Shown piece after piece: positions 1 through 7,248 of a stretch of DNA of 17,622 bases; the stretch's first letter is position 1, and every line of letters starts with the position of its first letter. The position numbers and the translations under genes were made by a program. The stretch lies in NCBI GenBank assembly GCA_964364855.1, contig CAYINU010000036.1, positions 1 to 17,622 on the forward strand, written 5' to 3'. The notes under the pieces were generated by a model. The model did not search any database. It had not been told where the DNA came from and saw only the letters and a list, made by a program, of their open reading frames with translations. This DNA comes from CAYINU01 sp964364855 (GTDB lineage Bacteria; Margulisbacteria; Marinamargulisbacteria; CAYINU01).

Positions 1-1
1 C

Positions 2-82
2 TATTATCAGCTCAATACCGTCGGCCCTTCTCCTCTCACAATACGGGTAAAGCCGCACTTTCCGCTAGAATCGGTCTCATAA
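2..82 (+). other. Left-edge stretch, possible 3' end of an unrecognised gene
   Basis: Frame 2 is open from the window edge to a TAA at 80-82, which lies inside the MITE-like element. Frame 1 is also open, to a TGA at 124-126. The frame-2 peptide contains YYQLNTVGPSPLTIRVKP and looks a little protein-like, but I do not recognise it and it is too short to judge. If real, it would be the C-terminus of a plus-strand gene converging on ispD, with its last codons supplied by the element. The minus strand shows no start codon with a usable reading frame here. This is a weak call, recorded so the stretch is not left blank. Confidence 0.15.
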
Positions 83-211
83 ATCCCCAAGGTCGTCTCA
101 GAATGGCGTCAGGGTGTTCTCTGTGAGCACAAAACGCGGAGCATAGCGGCGCTATGTGAGCATTTTGAGCGGAGCAGAGGGCTCCATGGCGGTATTATGA
201 GATGGCCTCTA
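66..211 (-). mobile_element. MITE-like element, long copy (146 bp), in the ispD stop codon
   Basis: Read on the minus strand, the element begins TAGAGGCCATCTCATAA and ends TTATGAGACCGATTCTA. The ends are therefore imperfect terminal inverted repeats, sharing TAGA and TCTCATAA with their complements, and each outer end is a TA. The leading TA plus the first G form the TAG stop of ispD (209-211). If the element and one TA are removed, the flanks join as ACT-TAG-CGG, so ispD still stops at the same codon. A second copy lies at 3626-3719, with 87 of 94 aligned positions identical, but this copy carries 52 extra bases at 124-175. It has no coding capacity. TA duplication and short inverted ends are typical of IS630/Tc1-mariner-derived MITEs; that family assignment is inferred. 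Confidence 0.75.
124..175. repeat. 52-bp palindromic insert found only in the long MITE copy
   Basis: These bases are absent from the copy at 3626-3719. They centre on a near-perfect palindrome at 142-156 (7-bp arms CATAGCG and CGCTATG around one G). Flanking the palindrome are two direct repeats, 122-143 and 155-176. Each is TGTGAGCA, six variable bases (CAAAAC or TTTTGA), then GCGGAGCA; both 8-mers are exact and the period is 33 bp. The two spacers are near-complementary, so a longer imperfect hairpin is possible. It could be the ancestral core of the element, lost from the short copy, or a REP-like sequence inserted into it. Confidence 0.6.
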
Positions 212-922
212 AGTTCCCTTGTCCCCGCGGTGTAAAAAAGCCAGATAATTCAAATCCGCTTGGGTCGTAATTTTGAGGTTGGCCGGGTCACCCGACACGA
301 CAAATACGGGGTAGCCTGCTTTTTCGATCAGTGTTGCTTCGTCGGTAATGCTGTTGTCCAGGGAGACTTTCTCGTAGGCTTGAATAAGGACCAAACGATG
401 AAACAGCTGTGGGGTCTGAACGGCCACCAAATCATCCCGGTTTAGGGTAGCCACCACCTGACCTTGGGCTACCCGCTTTAACGTATCCGTCACCGGAATT
501 CCCGGAATCACGGCCATATGCCGGGTCGCGGCCTCCAAAACGCGCTCCACCACCGCGGCGGGGACATTGGGCCGAGCCGCATCATGGATGAGAACCCAAT
601 CACAGTCCGTTAACACCGAAACCGCGTTGTACACAGACTGCGCACGCGTTTCACCGCCGACCACGGCCTCGATGGGCAAGCCATTGGCATAGACCGGCAG
701 GTGAGATTGGAAAAGGGATAACTGCTCCGTCGGGAGCGTAACCACGATACGGACAATTTGCGAAAAGGCCGCAAACCGCTGGCACGCGGCCCACACCATC
801 GGAACCCCCCGAATAGGGACCCATTGTTTGCCTTCGGGACTGCCAAACCGACTACCCGATCCCGCGGCTGTCACAACAAGGCCGATGCGGGGGCTATTTT
901 GAGTGTAAGTGGTTGCCGACAT
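209..922 (-). CDS. ispD: 2-C-methyl-D-erythritol 4-phosphate cytidylyltransferase
   Basis: IspD transfers CMP from CTP to methylerythritol 4-phosphate, the third step of the MEP isoprenoid pathway, in the cytosol. The 237 residues match the usual length of about 230-240. The nucleotide-binding loop is AAGSGSRFG (residues 19-27, Arg25) followed by Lys32. Also visible are GGETRAQSV (89-97), HDAARP (113-118), TLNRDDL with Arg162, and NLKIT with Lys217, matching the catalytic and binding residues known from E. coli IspD. The ATG start has no clear Shine-Dalgarno and lies only 25 bp from divergent hemE. Its TAG stop is formed by the MITE-like element at 66-211. The usual neighbour ispF is not seen on either side. 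The identification is secure. Confidence 0.96.
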   Translation of the reverse strand: MSATTYTQNSPRIGLVVTAAGSGSRFGSPEGKQWVPIRGVPMVWAACQRFAAFSQIVRIVVTLPTEQLSLFQSHLPVYANGLPIEAVVGGETRAQSVYNAVSVLTDCDWVLIHDAARPNVPAAVVERVLEAATRHMAVIPGIPVTDTLKRVAQGQVVATLNRDDLVAVQTPQLFHRLVLIQAYEKVSLDNSITDEATLIEKAGYPVFVVSGDPANLKITTQADLNYLAFLHRGDKGT

Positions 923-933
923 TGCGATGTGGT

Positions 934-962
934 ATCGTAGTCGGGTTATGACGCACGCACAA
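934..962 (-). promoter_or_regulatory. Weak candidate promoter for ispD
   Basis: On the minus strand TTGTGC (complement of 957-962) and TACGAT (complement of 934-939) are separated by 17 bp, a plausible but poor sigma70-like pair. Transcription would begin a few bases before the ispD ATG, giving a nearly leaderless mRNA, which would fit the missing Shine-Dalgarno. The -35 box lies inside the hemE coding start. The match is weak enough to be chance. Confidence 0.2.
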
Positions 963-1991
963 GAGCCACTGTATCTGTCTGCATTAAAAGGCCGTCGGAC
1001 GTCGCGGCCACCCGTGTGGCTGATGCGCCAGGCCGGCCGCTACTTGCCCGAATACCAAGCCCTGCGTGCCAAATATTCTTTTATGGAGATGATGCATACA
1101 CCCGAATTGGCAGCTGAAGTCACATTGCAGCCCATTCGCCGTTTCGGCTTTGACGCGGCCATTTTGTTTTCGGATATTTTGATTGTGGCTGATGCCCTGG
1201 GTTCCAAACTCCATTTCGAAGAAGGACACGGGCCTGTTATTGATAACCCAGTCCGCTCTGCGGACGACGTACACCATCTACCGGCAGTCGATCTGGAAGT
1301 CTTGTCCACCTCATTGCTGACCATCAAGCACCTATTGCCTCATCTGTCTGTCCCGTTAATCGGCTTTGCCGGCGCGCCATTTACTGTTGCGTCGTACATG
1401 GTCGAAGGCGGTAGTGGTGATGATTTTCACCGTACCAAACACTTTTTCTTTGCCGAACCAGAGGCTGCTCAAAAATTGCTCGCCGCGGTTACCCAAGCCA
1501 CCGTAACCTATGTGCAGGCCCAGGTCGCAGCCGGCGTGCAGGCTATTCAAATTTTTGATTCCTGGCTAAACGTCCTTTCCCCCTCGGATCGCCAGCGCTT
1601 TGCCCTGCCCTACCTCACCGAAGTCGTCCAGTCCGTTGTTTCGCAAGTTCCGGTGACGGTGTTTTCCCGGGGATCAGGGCAGCTGGCCCAAGAATTGGTA
1701 ACGACCGGCGCCACCGCCATCAGCCTGGACTGGACTTGCGGATTCTCGCAGATTCGCGCCCAGCTGGGACCTAAAATGGTACTGCAAGGCAACCTTGATC
1801 CTGCCTATCTGGAGACCGACATTCCCGCTCTGGATGCCGCCGTTACGGCCTTGTTGGATGATATGGCTCCCTTTCAAGGCACGATATTTAACCTGGGCCA
1901 CGGCATTACTCCCCGTGCCAAAATCGACTTGGTTTACCGCCTGGTGGAAAACATTTATGCATATTCCGGCAAAGCTGATCGCAAAACATAA
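948..1991 (+). CDS. hemE: Uroporphyrinogen III decarboxylase
   Basis: HemE removes four acetate carboxyls from uroporphyrinogen III to give coproporphyrinogen III in the cytosolic haem pathway. The 347-residue protein has the full signature set: RQAGRYLPEY (27-36), FSDIL with Asp76, GFAGAPFT (139-146), Tyr150, FDSW (203-206), GNLDP (281-285) and FNLGHGITP with His318. These correspond to the known substrate-binding Arg, Asp, Tyr and His of the family. I chose the ATG at 948 because it gives the family's normal N-terminus. An in-frame GTG at 909 would run into the divergent ispD start and adds residues not seen in the family. The 3' end overlaps hemN by 35 bp, so the two are almost certainly co-transcribed and translationally coupled. 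Confidence 0.97.
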   Translation: MTHAQEPLYLSALKGRRTSRPPVWLMRQAGRYLPEYQALRAKYSFMEMMHTPELAAEVTLQPIRRFGFDAAILFSDILIVADALGSKLHFEEGHGPVIDNPVRSADDVHHLPAVDLEVLSTSLLTIKHLLPHLSVPLIGFAGAPFTVASYMVEGGSGDDFHRTKHFFFAEPEAAQKLLAAVTQATVTYVQAQVAAGVQAIQIFDSWLNVLSPSDRQRFALPYLTEVVQSVVSQVPVTVFSRGSGQLAQELVTTGATAISLDWTCGFSQIRAQLGPKMVLQGNLDPAYLETDIPALDAAVTALLDDMAPFQGTIFNLGHGITPRAKIDLVYRLVENIYAYSGKADRKT

Positions 1992-3321
1992 TATTTCAGT
2001 TCCGAGGTATACAAGCTACCCCACTGCGCCACAATGGTCGGCTGACGTGGATCCACTAGCGTATCCCTCGCGGTTGGCCGCGCTTGGCCGAACGGACCGT
2101 GCGCTGTCCCTGTATTTTCATATCCCTTTTTGCCAATCGATGTGCCGATACTGTGGCTGTAACGTGGTGATCCGCAAGCAACGGCCCGAAGTCGGTGATA
2201 CCTACGTCGATGCGCTCATTGCCGAAATGGCTTTACTAGCCGCACAAATCGGTCACCGTCAATCCGTGCGTCAACTGCATTTGGGTGGCGGTACGCCAAA
2301 CTACCTAAGTCGCAGTCAATTGCAGCGGTTGATGAGTGCCGCAAACCACTATTTTGATATTGATTTTACCGGGGACATCAGCGTGGAAGTCGATCCCCGC
2401 ACCCTGGAAACGGATACGCTATCGGCATTGCGGGAATTGGGATTTAACCGACTATCGATGGGTCTGCAAGATTTCACCCCCGAAGTCCAGGCCCATATTG
2501 GCCGTATACAACCCTACGAGGTGGTCCGCAGCGCTTTTGAACACGCCCGAAAACTGGGCTTTTTGTCGATAAACATCGATCTGATCTATGGACTACCTTA
2601 CCAAACCCCGGACAATTTCCGGACGACCATTGAAAAGGTACTGTCACTTTCTCCGGACCGCATCGCCCTATATAGCTACGCCCACGTACCCTGGCTAAAA
2701 TCCCACCAGAAACTGCTTCATATCGATGCCATGCCCAATCAAGACACCAAACTTCAATTGTTCATCCAGTCCCGCGATCTCTTTTTGGAGTCAGGCTATA
2801 TCGCCATTGCAATGGACCATTTTGCCGCCCCCACCGATGATCTTGCCGCAGCGTTCACAGGTGGCACGTTGCATCGCAACTTTATGGGCTATACGACCAA
2901 ACCCGCGGATGAATTTATCGGACTTGGCGTGACGGCCATCGGGTTTTTGGACGGGATGTTTAGCCAAAATATCCACGACTTGGCCCAGTATTACCAGCGC
3001 GTGCAAGCGGGGCAATTGCCCACTGAAAAGGGGATGGTGTTGTCAGAAGACGACTGCATCCGACAATGGGTCATCCAGCAATTGATGTGTCAGATGACCG
3101 TAAAAAAACCGGAATTTATGGCTCGGTTCGGGGTCGATTTTGACTCCTATTTTTCCTTGGTAAAACCGAAATTGGATGCATTTGAGACCGAAGAATTTTT
3201 GATCCATTCACCGGAAGCGATTCAGCTCACACCGTTGGGGCATTTCTTTGTACGCAATGTGTGTATGGTCTTTGATGCGTACCTGGAAAAGAAACCGGCA
3301 CGCTATTCCAACACCGTGTAG
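1957..3321 (+). CDS. hemN: Oxygen-independent coproporphyrinogen III dehydrogenase (radical SAM)
   Basis: HemN oxidatively decarboxylates two propionates of coproporphyrinogen III to give protoporphyrinogen IX, using SAM and a [4Fe-4S] cluster. The 454 residues are close to E. coli HemN in length and resemble it along the whole sequence: PRYTSYPTA near residue 16, HIPFCQSMCRYCGC with Cys59, Cys63 and Cys66 as cluster ligands plus Cys68, GGGTP (110-114), EVDPR, NRLSMGLQDF, NIDLIYGLP, MDHFA, LHRNFMGYTT and the C-terminal RNVCMVFDAYL. Presence of the CGC motif and the HemN_C region supports true HemN rather than HemW. The ATG at 1957 inside hemE gives the right N-terminus and has GGTGG about 9 bp upstream. 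The open frame reaching back to 1795 is only the hemE overlap. Confidence 0.96.
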   Translation: MHIPAKLIAKHNISVPRYTSYPTAPQWSADVDPLAYPSRLAALGRTDRALSLYFHIPFCQSMCRYCGCNVVIRKQRPEVGDTYVDALIAEMALLAAQIGHRQSVRQLHLGGGTPNYLSRSQLQRLMSAANHYFDIDFTGDISVEVDPRTLETDTLSALRELGFNRLSMGLQDFTPEVQAHIGRIQPYEVVRSAFEHARKLGFLSINIDLIYGLPYQTPDNFRTTIEKVLSLSPDRIALYSYAHVPWLKSHQKLLHIDAMPNQDTKLQLFIQSRDLFLESGYIAIAMDHFAAPTDDLAAAFTGGTLHRNFMGYTTKPADEFIGLGVTAIGFLDGMFSQNIHDLAQYYQRVQAGQLPTEKGMVLSEDDCIRQWVIQQLMCQMTVKKPEFMARFGVDFDSYFSLVKPKLDAFETEEFLIHSPEAIQLTPLGHFFVRNVCMVFDAYLEKKPARYSNTV

Positions 3322-3323
3322 GT

Positions 3324-3352
3324 TTGAATATTTTAGTATCTTAAGTTATAAC
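3324..3352 (+). promoter_or_regulatory. Sigma70-like promoter for the ferredoxin gene
   Basis: Between hemN and the ferredoxin gene lie TTGAAT (3324-3329) and TATAAC (3347-3352), separated by exactly 17 bp, in an AT-rich stretch that stands out from the coding DNA on both sides. Initiation about 7 bp further on would leave a leader of roughly 15 bases containing the AGGAG ribosome site. The ferredoxin can therefore be made independently of hemE-hemN, although read-through from hemN is also possible. Confidence 0.55.
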
Positions 3353-3373
3353 AAGACTCAAAAGGAGCAGCAC

Positions 3374-3628
3374 ATGGCCAAGCTATTACTCAATGACGAC
3401 GAAGTGGAAATCGAAGACGGATCCCGCATCGTCAATATCATCGAAGAAATGGGCGTCCCCATCGGCTGCTCGAACGGCGTTTGCGGCACTTGCGAAGTCG
3501 AGGTGCTAGAGGGCATGGAAAACCTATCACCGCGTAACCAAGAGGAAACCGACCTGGGCATGGAAGGTAAGCGACGGCTGGGCTGTCAGCTCCATATCAA
3601 CGGCGGCTCCGTGAAGATGACGTACTAG
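3374..3628 (+). CDS. Small plant-type [2Fe-2S] ferredoxin
   Basis: This is an 84-residue cytosolic electron carrier with one [2Fe-2S] cluster. The ligands are Cys32, Cys37, Cys40 and Cys71, in the plant-type spacing C-x4-C-x2-C-x30-C, within GCSNGVCGTCEVEV and RRLGCQL. The protein is acidic, as expected for a ferredoxin. AGGAG at 3363-3367 lies 6 bp before the ATG. It follows hemN by 52 bp with its own promoter-like sequence, so it may supply electrons to HemN or to another enzyme such as haem A synthase; the partner is inferred only from position. It is not the longer Isc/adrenodoxin type. Its TAG stop (3626-3628) is formed by the short MITE-like element; without that element the stop would be TAA at the same place. 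Confidence 0.9.
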   Translation: MAKLLLNDDEVEIEDGSRIVNIIEEMGVPIGCSNGVCGTCEVEVLEGMENLSPRNQEETDLGMEGKRRLGCQLHINGGSVKMTY

Positions 3629-3719
3629 AGGCCATCTCATAATACCGCCATGGTGCCCTCTCAGAGAACTCCCTGACGCCATTCTGAGACGGCCTTTGGG
3701 ATTTATGAGAGGGGTTCTA
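3626..3719 (+). mobile_element. MITE-like element, short copy (94 bp), in the ferredoxin stop codon
   Basis: It starts TAGAGGCCATCTCATAA and ends TTATGAGAGGGGTTCTA, the same terminal inverted repeat core (TAGA and TCTCATAA) as the copy at 66-211, but in the opposite genomic orientation. Aligned to that copy it has seven substitutions and lacks 52 internal bases after position 3661. TA lies at both ends; removing the element plus one TA leaves TAC-TAA-GAG, an in-frame stop for the ferredoxin. It fills most of the gap between the convergent ferredoxin and metH genes. Its inverted ends could fold in RNA and act on the 3' ends of both transcripts, but no U-tract follows, so it is not a classical terminator. 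Confidence 0.75.
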
Positions 3720-3747
3720 AGAGAAATGCTCACACAGGTCTTTTCTT

Positions 3748-6700
3748 TTAGGCGGGCAGTCCACCTTCGAAGGTGGCAACGTCTTCGGCAGACACAGAGA
3801 AGTACCTCGCTTGCGGATGATGAAACACCAGTGCCGAGACGGACGCTTCGGGGTGCATCATATATTCTTCGGACAGCGCGACGCCCAAATGGAGGTCGGG
3901 ACGCATCAGCTCCCACATCTTGCCCTGGTCCTCCAGTCGTGGACAGGCCGGATAGCCAAATGACACCCGCACCCCACGGTACTTGAGTTTAAATACGTCT
4001 TCGAGTGGCAAATCAGGCGCATCGGGGAACCCCCACATCGCGCGGATTTCGTGATGCAAATATTCACCAAACGCCTCCGCCGACTCCAGAGCCAATGAGG
4101 CAATGGCATGGGCGTCAAAATAATGGCCGGCATCCAGCCACTGCTTGGCAACTTCGGTGACACCTTCGCCGCAGGTCACCACAAAAAAGCACATGACATC
4201 GATGCGATCAGGTGCAATAAAATCCGACAAGCAGAGCTTGAGGCCCGATGACTGGCGCGGAAAGTCATAGCGCTGAATCTCGGCTTCTGTTTTGGGGTCT
4301 AAAATGACAATGCTGTCCCCGTCACGACGCACCTTAAAGAACTGATACAGCCCGCGAGCACGTAACAATTTTTCTGTTCGGATTTTGGCTTTAAGCTGTT
4401 CCAATTTGTCCTGGAGCTTGAGGGCTTTTTCATCGCCTTCGGCCAACATCTTTTTGACATTGCCTTTTAGGCCCAAATGATTGCCATAGAGCATTTGCGG
4501 ATTCAGATAAGCCCATACCTTGTCCAAATCCGCCTCAACAACCACCGGCTCAAATGTGGGAGGTTGGGGCACGTCGTAGCCATATTCCAAAGTGAGTGGC
4601 TTGGCATACTCGCGAGCCGCAGCGGTACCGGCTTCAACCTTCACTGAGCGCACCTGTTCTTGGTGGGCGCGGTTGTCTGCAATAAAAGGTCCTATCCGAG
4701 ATTTATCGGTCAATTTATTGGCCACAGCCAAGCCGGTCATCGCATCTTTGCAATAGACCACCGGGCCATCGTACGCTGGGGCAATCTTCCCAGCTGTAAA
4801 GGTATCCGTCAGCGCTGCGCCACCAACCAGAATCGGCACCGAAATCCCAGCGGATTTTAAGTCTTCGGCCGTAATGACCATTTGCTGGGCGGATTTGACC
4901 AGCAGGCCTGACAGACCAATGAAGTCCGGATTGTGTTCGCGGTAGGCGGCAATCAGCGTATCTGGCGGGCATTTGATGCCCAAATCAACGACTTTATAGC
5001 CGTTGTTACCCAAGATGATTTGAACAAGGTTTTTTCCGATGTCGTGGACGTCGCCTTTGACGGTGGCCAACAGCATTGTGCCGCGCACATTGGTGTCGCC
5101 TTTTTCCATAAATTGTTCCAGGTACGACACGGCTGCTTTCATCGCCTCGGCTGACTGCAACACTTCCGCGACGATCAGTTGGTTTTCGTTAAACATCTTG
5201 CCGACGATATCCATGCCGGCCATCAGGGGCTTATTGATCACGCCCAGCGGATCATATTTTTGCAGGGCTTCGTCGAGGTTTTCGATGAGGTATTCCTTGG
5301 TGCCTTCGACGATGTTGATCCGCAGCTTTTCTTCCACGCTCAATTTGCTGCGGTCGACTTTTGGTTTTTCCTGAACGGTTTTATTGCGAAAATAGGCCGC
5401 GAATTCGGCGACAGGATCATAGCCATCCGTGGTGTCGTAGTCGAGCAAGCGCATACACAACACTTTTTCTTCTTCAGTGATGGTGGCATAGCGCACCAGC
5501 TTTTCCGCGTTGACGATGGCCGTGTCGAGGCCCGCTTTAACACATTCATAAAGGAAAACGGAGTTCAGTACCTCGCGACCAGCCGGTGGCAATCCAAACG
5601 AGACGTTAGATATCCCCAGTGTCGTCCGCGCCAAGGGAAACGTCTGCTTGATTAGGCGGACGCCTTCGATGGTTTCGCGGCCAGATCCGAAATAATTGGC
5701 ATCCCCTGTCCCGCAAGGGAAGACGAGAGGGTCGAAGTAGATATCGGTCGGATCGATGCCATATTTTTGGGTGAGTAGGTTGTAGGACTCGGTGGCCACG
5801 CGCAACTTTGCGTCGCGGCTGACAGCCATTTCGGACTGGATGCACCCTACCACGATAGCCGCCCCATATCGCTTCACGATGGGCAGCAATTTTTCAAATG
5901 ACTCTTCACCGTCCTCCATATTCACCGAGTTGAGAATGCATTTGCCTTGGGTAAGTTTAAATGCCTCTTCGACGACTTCGGGGACTTGGGAATCGATCAT
6001 AAACGGGGCTTTGACCAGCTTGGTGGCAAAGCCCATAAACGTCTTGATGTCCGTGACTTCGTCGCGGTCCGGGTTGGACAAACACACATCGATGATATGG
6101 GCACCCGCTTTGACCTGTTTGCGAGCGATTTCGGCGGCTTCCTCGAATTTTTCCGCCACAATCATCTCTTTGAACAGGCGTGACCCGATGACGTTGGTGC
6201 GCTCGCCGATGATATAAGGTCGGCCCTCGTCTTCGACCAACAACGGATCGAGACCGGAAATACGGCTGACCGGCGCGGGCTGACGCAGAGGAGAAGGCTT
6301 TCCGGCGACGCGCTCGACCAGTTTCGCAATGTGAGGGGGTGTGGTGCCGCAACACCCTCCCACCAAGTTGAGCCATCCTTCGTCGACAAATTCGCCCAAA
6401 GCATTGGCCACCATTTCGGGAGACTCGGGGTAAACACCGTCCGCATCCGGAATACCCGCATTGGGCACGCAGGCCACGGGTACCCTCGAAATCGCAGCCA
6501 ACGAGCGGATGTGGTCTTTCATCAGCGACGGACCGGTCGCGCAGTTCAGCCCAATATAGAGTAAATCCGCATGGGCAACCGAGGTGTACAAGGCCTCTAC
6601 GCCTTGGCCAGCCAGCATGGTTCCCATTGTTTCGATCGTGCCGGAAACGGCAACGGGAATACGATAATCGAGCCTGGAAAAGGCATTGTAAATCCCGACC

Positions 6701-7239
6701 AGTCCCGCCTTTAAGTTCAGCGTATCGAGTGCGGTTTCCAGTAGCAAATAGTCTGATCCGGCATCGGTCAGCACATAGGCTTGCTGTTCGAATTGCGCGA
6801 CCAATTCGTCAAAGGTGATCCCACCTGTTACGGACAGCGATTTCGTTGTCGGCCCGATAGAACCAGCCACAAAACGGGGCTTTTCGGGAGTGTCATAGGC
6901 CGCACAGGCGCGTCTGGCGATTTCGACGGCGGCGCGATTGATCTCATTTGCCTTGTCGGACAGATCATATTCACCTAGGACCAACGGCGTTCCGCCAAAA
7001 GTGTTGGTTTCGACTATGTCAGCCCCCACTGCCAAATACGCTTTGTGGACGTCTTCGATGACGTCGGGCCGGGTGAGCACCAACATTTCATTACAACCCA
7101 GATACACTTCGCCGCCAAAATCCTCGGCAGTAAGGTCGCGGTCCTGCAATGCCGTTCCCATCGCGCCATCCAACACCAAAATACGCGCTTTGATGGCGTC
7201 GATGATCCGTTCGTCTTTGAGTGGAAAGGCGTTAAACAT
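3748..7239 (-). CDS. metH: Cobalamin-dependent methionine synthase
   Basis: MetH moves a methyl group from methyltetrahydrofolate through cobalamin to homocysteine, giving methionine. The 1163 residues are slightly shorter than the E. coli enzyme (about 1227) but all four modules are present. The homocysteine/zinc domain (1-310) has Cys233 and the Cys296-Cys297 pair. The pterin domain (about 340-590) includes GERTNVIGS. The cap and B12 domain (about 630-850) has DVHDIGKN, with His732 as lower axial ligand, and VGGAAL. The SAM-dependent reactivation domain (about 890-1163) has GYPACP and EASVSALVFHHP. It is last in the nine-gene minus-strand run, 9 bp after the EVE gene, with only a weak ribosome site. 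No cobalamin or SAM riboswitch is visible, as expected for an internal operon gene. Methionine from it would supply SAM for HemN. Confidence 0.97.
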   Translation of the reverse strand: MFNAFPLKDERIIDAIKARILVLDGAMGTALQDRDLTAEDFGGEVYLGCNEMLVLTRPDVIEDVHKAYLAVGADIVETNTFGGTPLVLGEYDLSDKANEINRAAVEIARRACAAYDTPEKPRFVAGSIGPTTKSLSVTGGITFDELVAQFEQQAYVLTDAGSDYLLLETALDTLNLKAGLVGIYNAFSRLDYRIPVAVSGTIETMGTMLAGQGVEALYTSVAHADLLYIGLNCATGPSLMKDHIRSLAAISRVPVACVPNAGIPDADGVYPESPEMVANALGEFVDEGWLNLVGGCCGTTPPHIAKLVERVAGKPSPLRQPAPVSRISGLDPLLVEDEGRPYIIGERTNVIGSRLFKEMIVAEKFEEAAEIARKQVKAGAHIIDVCLSNPDRDEVTDIKTFMGFATKLVKAPFMIDSQVPEVVEEAFKLTQGKCILNSVNMEDGEESFEKLLPIVKRYGAAIVVGCIQSEMAVSRDAKLRVATESYNLLTQKYGIDPTDIYFDPLVFPCGTGDANYFGSGRETIEGVRLIKQTFPLARTTLGISNVSFGLPPAGREVLNSVFLYECVKAGLDTAIVNAEKLVRYATITEEEKVLCMRLLDYDTTDGYDPVAEFAAYFRNKTVQEKPKVDRSKLSVEEKLRINIVEGTKEYLIENLDEALQKYDPLGVINKPLMAGMDIVGKMFNENQLIVAEVLQSAEAMKAAVSYLEQFMEKGDTNVRGTMLLATVKGDVHDIGKNLVQIILGNNGYKVVDLGIKCPPDTLIAAYREHNPDFIGLSGLLVKSAQQMVITAEDLKSAGISVPILVGGAALTDTFTAGKIAPAYDGPVVYCKDAMTGLAVANKLTDKSRIGPFIADNRAHQEQVRSVKVEAGTAAAREYAKPLTLEYGYDVPQPPTFEPVVVEADLDKVWAYLNPQMLYGNHLGLKGNVKKMLAEGDEKALKLQDKLEQLKAKIRTEKLLRARGLYQFFKVRRDGDSIVILDPKTEAEIQRYDFPRQSSGLKLCLSDFIAPDRIDVMCFFVVTCGEGVTEVAKQWLDAGHYFDAHAIASLALESAEAFGEYLHHEIRAMWGFPDAPDLPLEDVFKLKYRGVRVSFGYPACPRLEDQGKMWELMRPDLHLGVALSEEYMMHPEASVSALVFHHPQARYFSVSAEDVATFEGGLPA

Positions 7240-7248
7240 CCAACCAGT

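Noticed and set aside
909..947. GTG start 13 codons upstream for hemE
   Set aside because: It would overlap the divergent ispD start and adds residues not typical of HemE.
1795..1956. N-terminal extension of the hemN frame back into hemE
   Set aside because: The extra residues are Trp- and Pro-rich shadow of hemE and do not resemble HemN; ATG 1957 gives the normal N-terminus.
3626..3747. Classical rho-independent terminator between ferredoxin and metH
   Set aside because: The element can form a stem from its inverted ends, but no T-run follows on either strand, so only a possible 3'-end structure is claimed.
3527..3916. 129-codon minus-strand frame across the short MITE-like element
   Set aside because: It crosses the ferredoxin end, the element and the metH end antisense or out of frame; the element has no coding capacity and both neighbours explain the sequence.
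5179..5655. 158-codon open frame on the plus strand inside metH
   Set aside because: It is antisense to a conserved part of metH and Phe-rich, the expected mirror of the real gene's codon use.
7240..7248. Cobalamin or SAM riboswitch before metH
   Set aside because: Only 9 bp separate it from the EVE gene; there is no room for one, and none is seen before ctaA.
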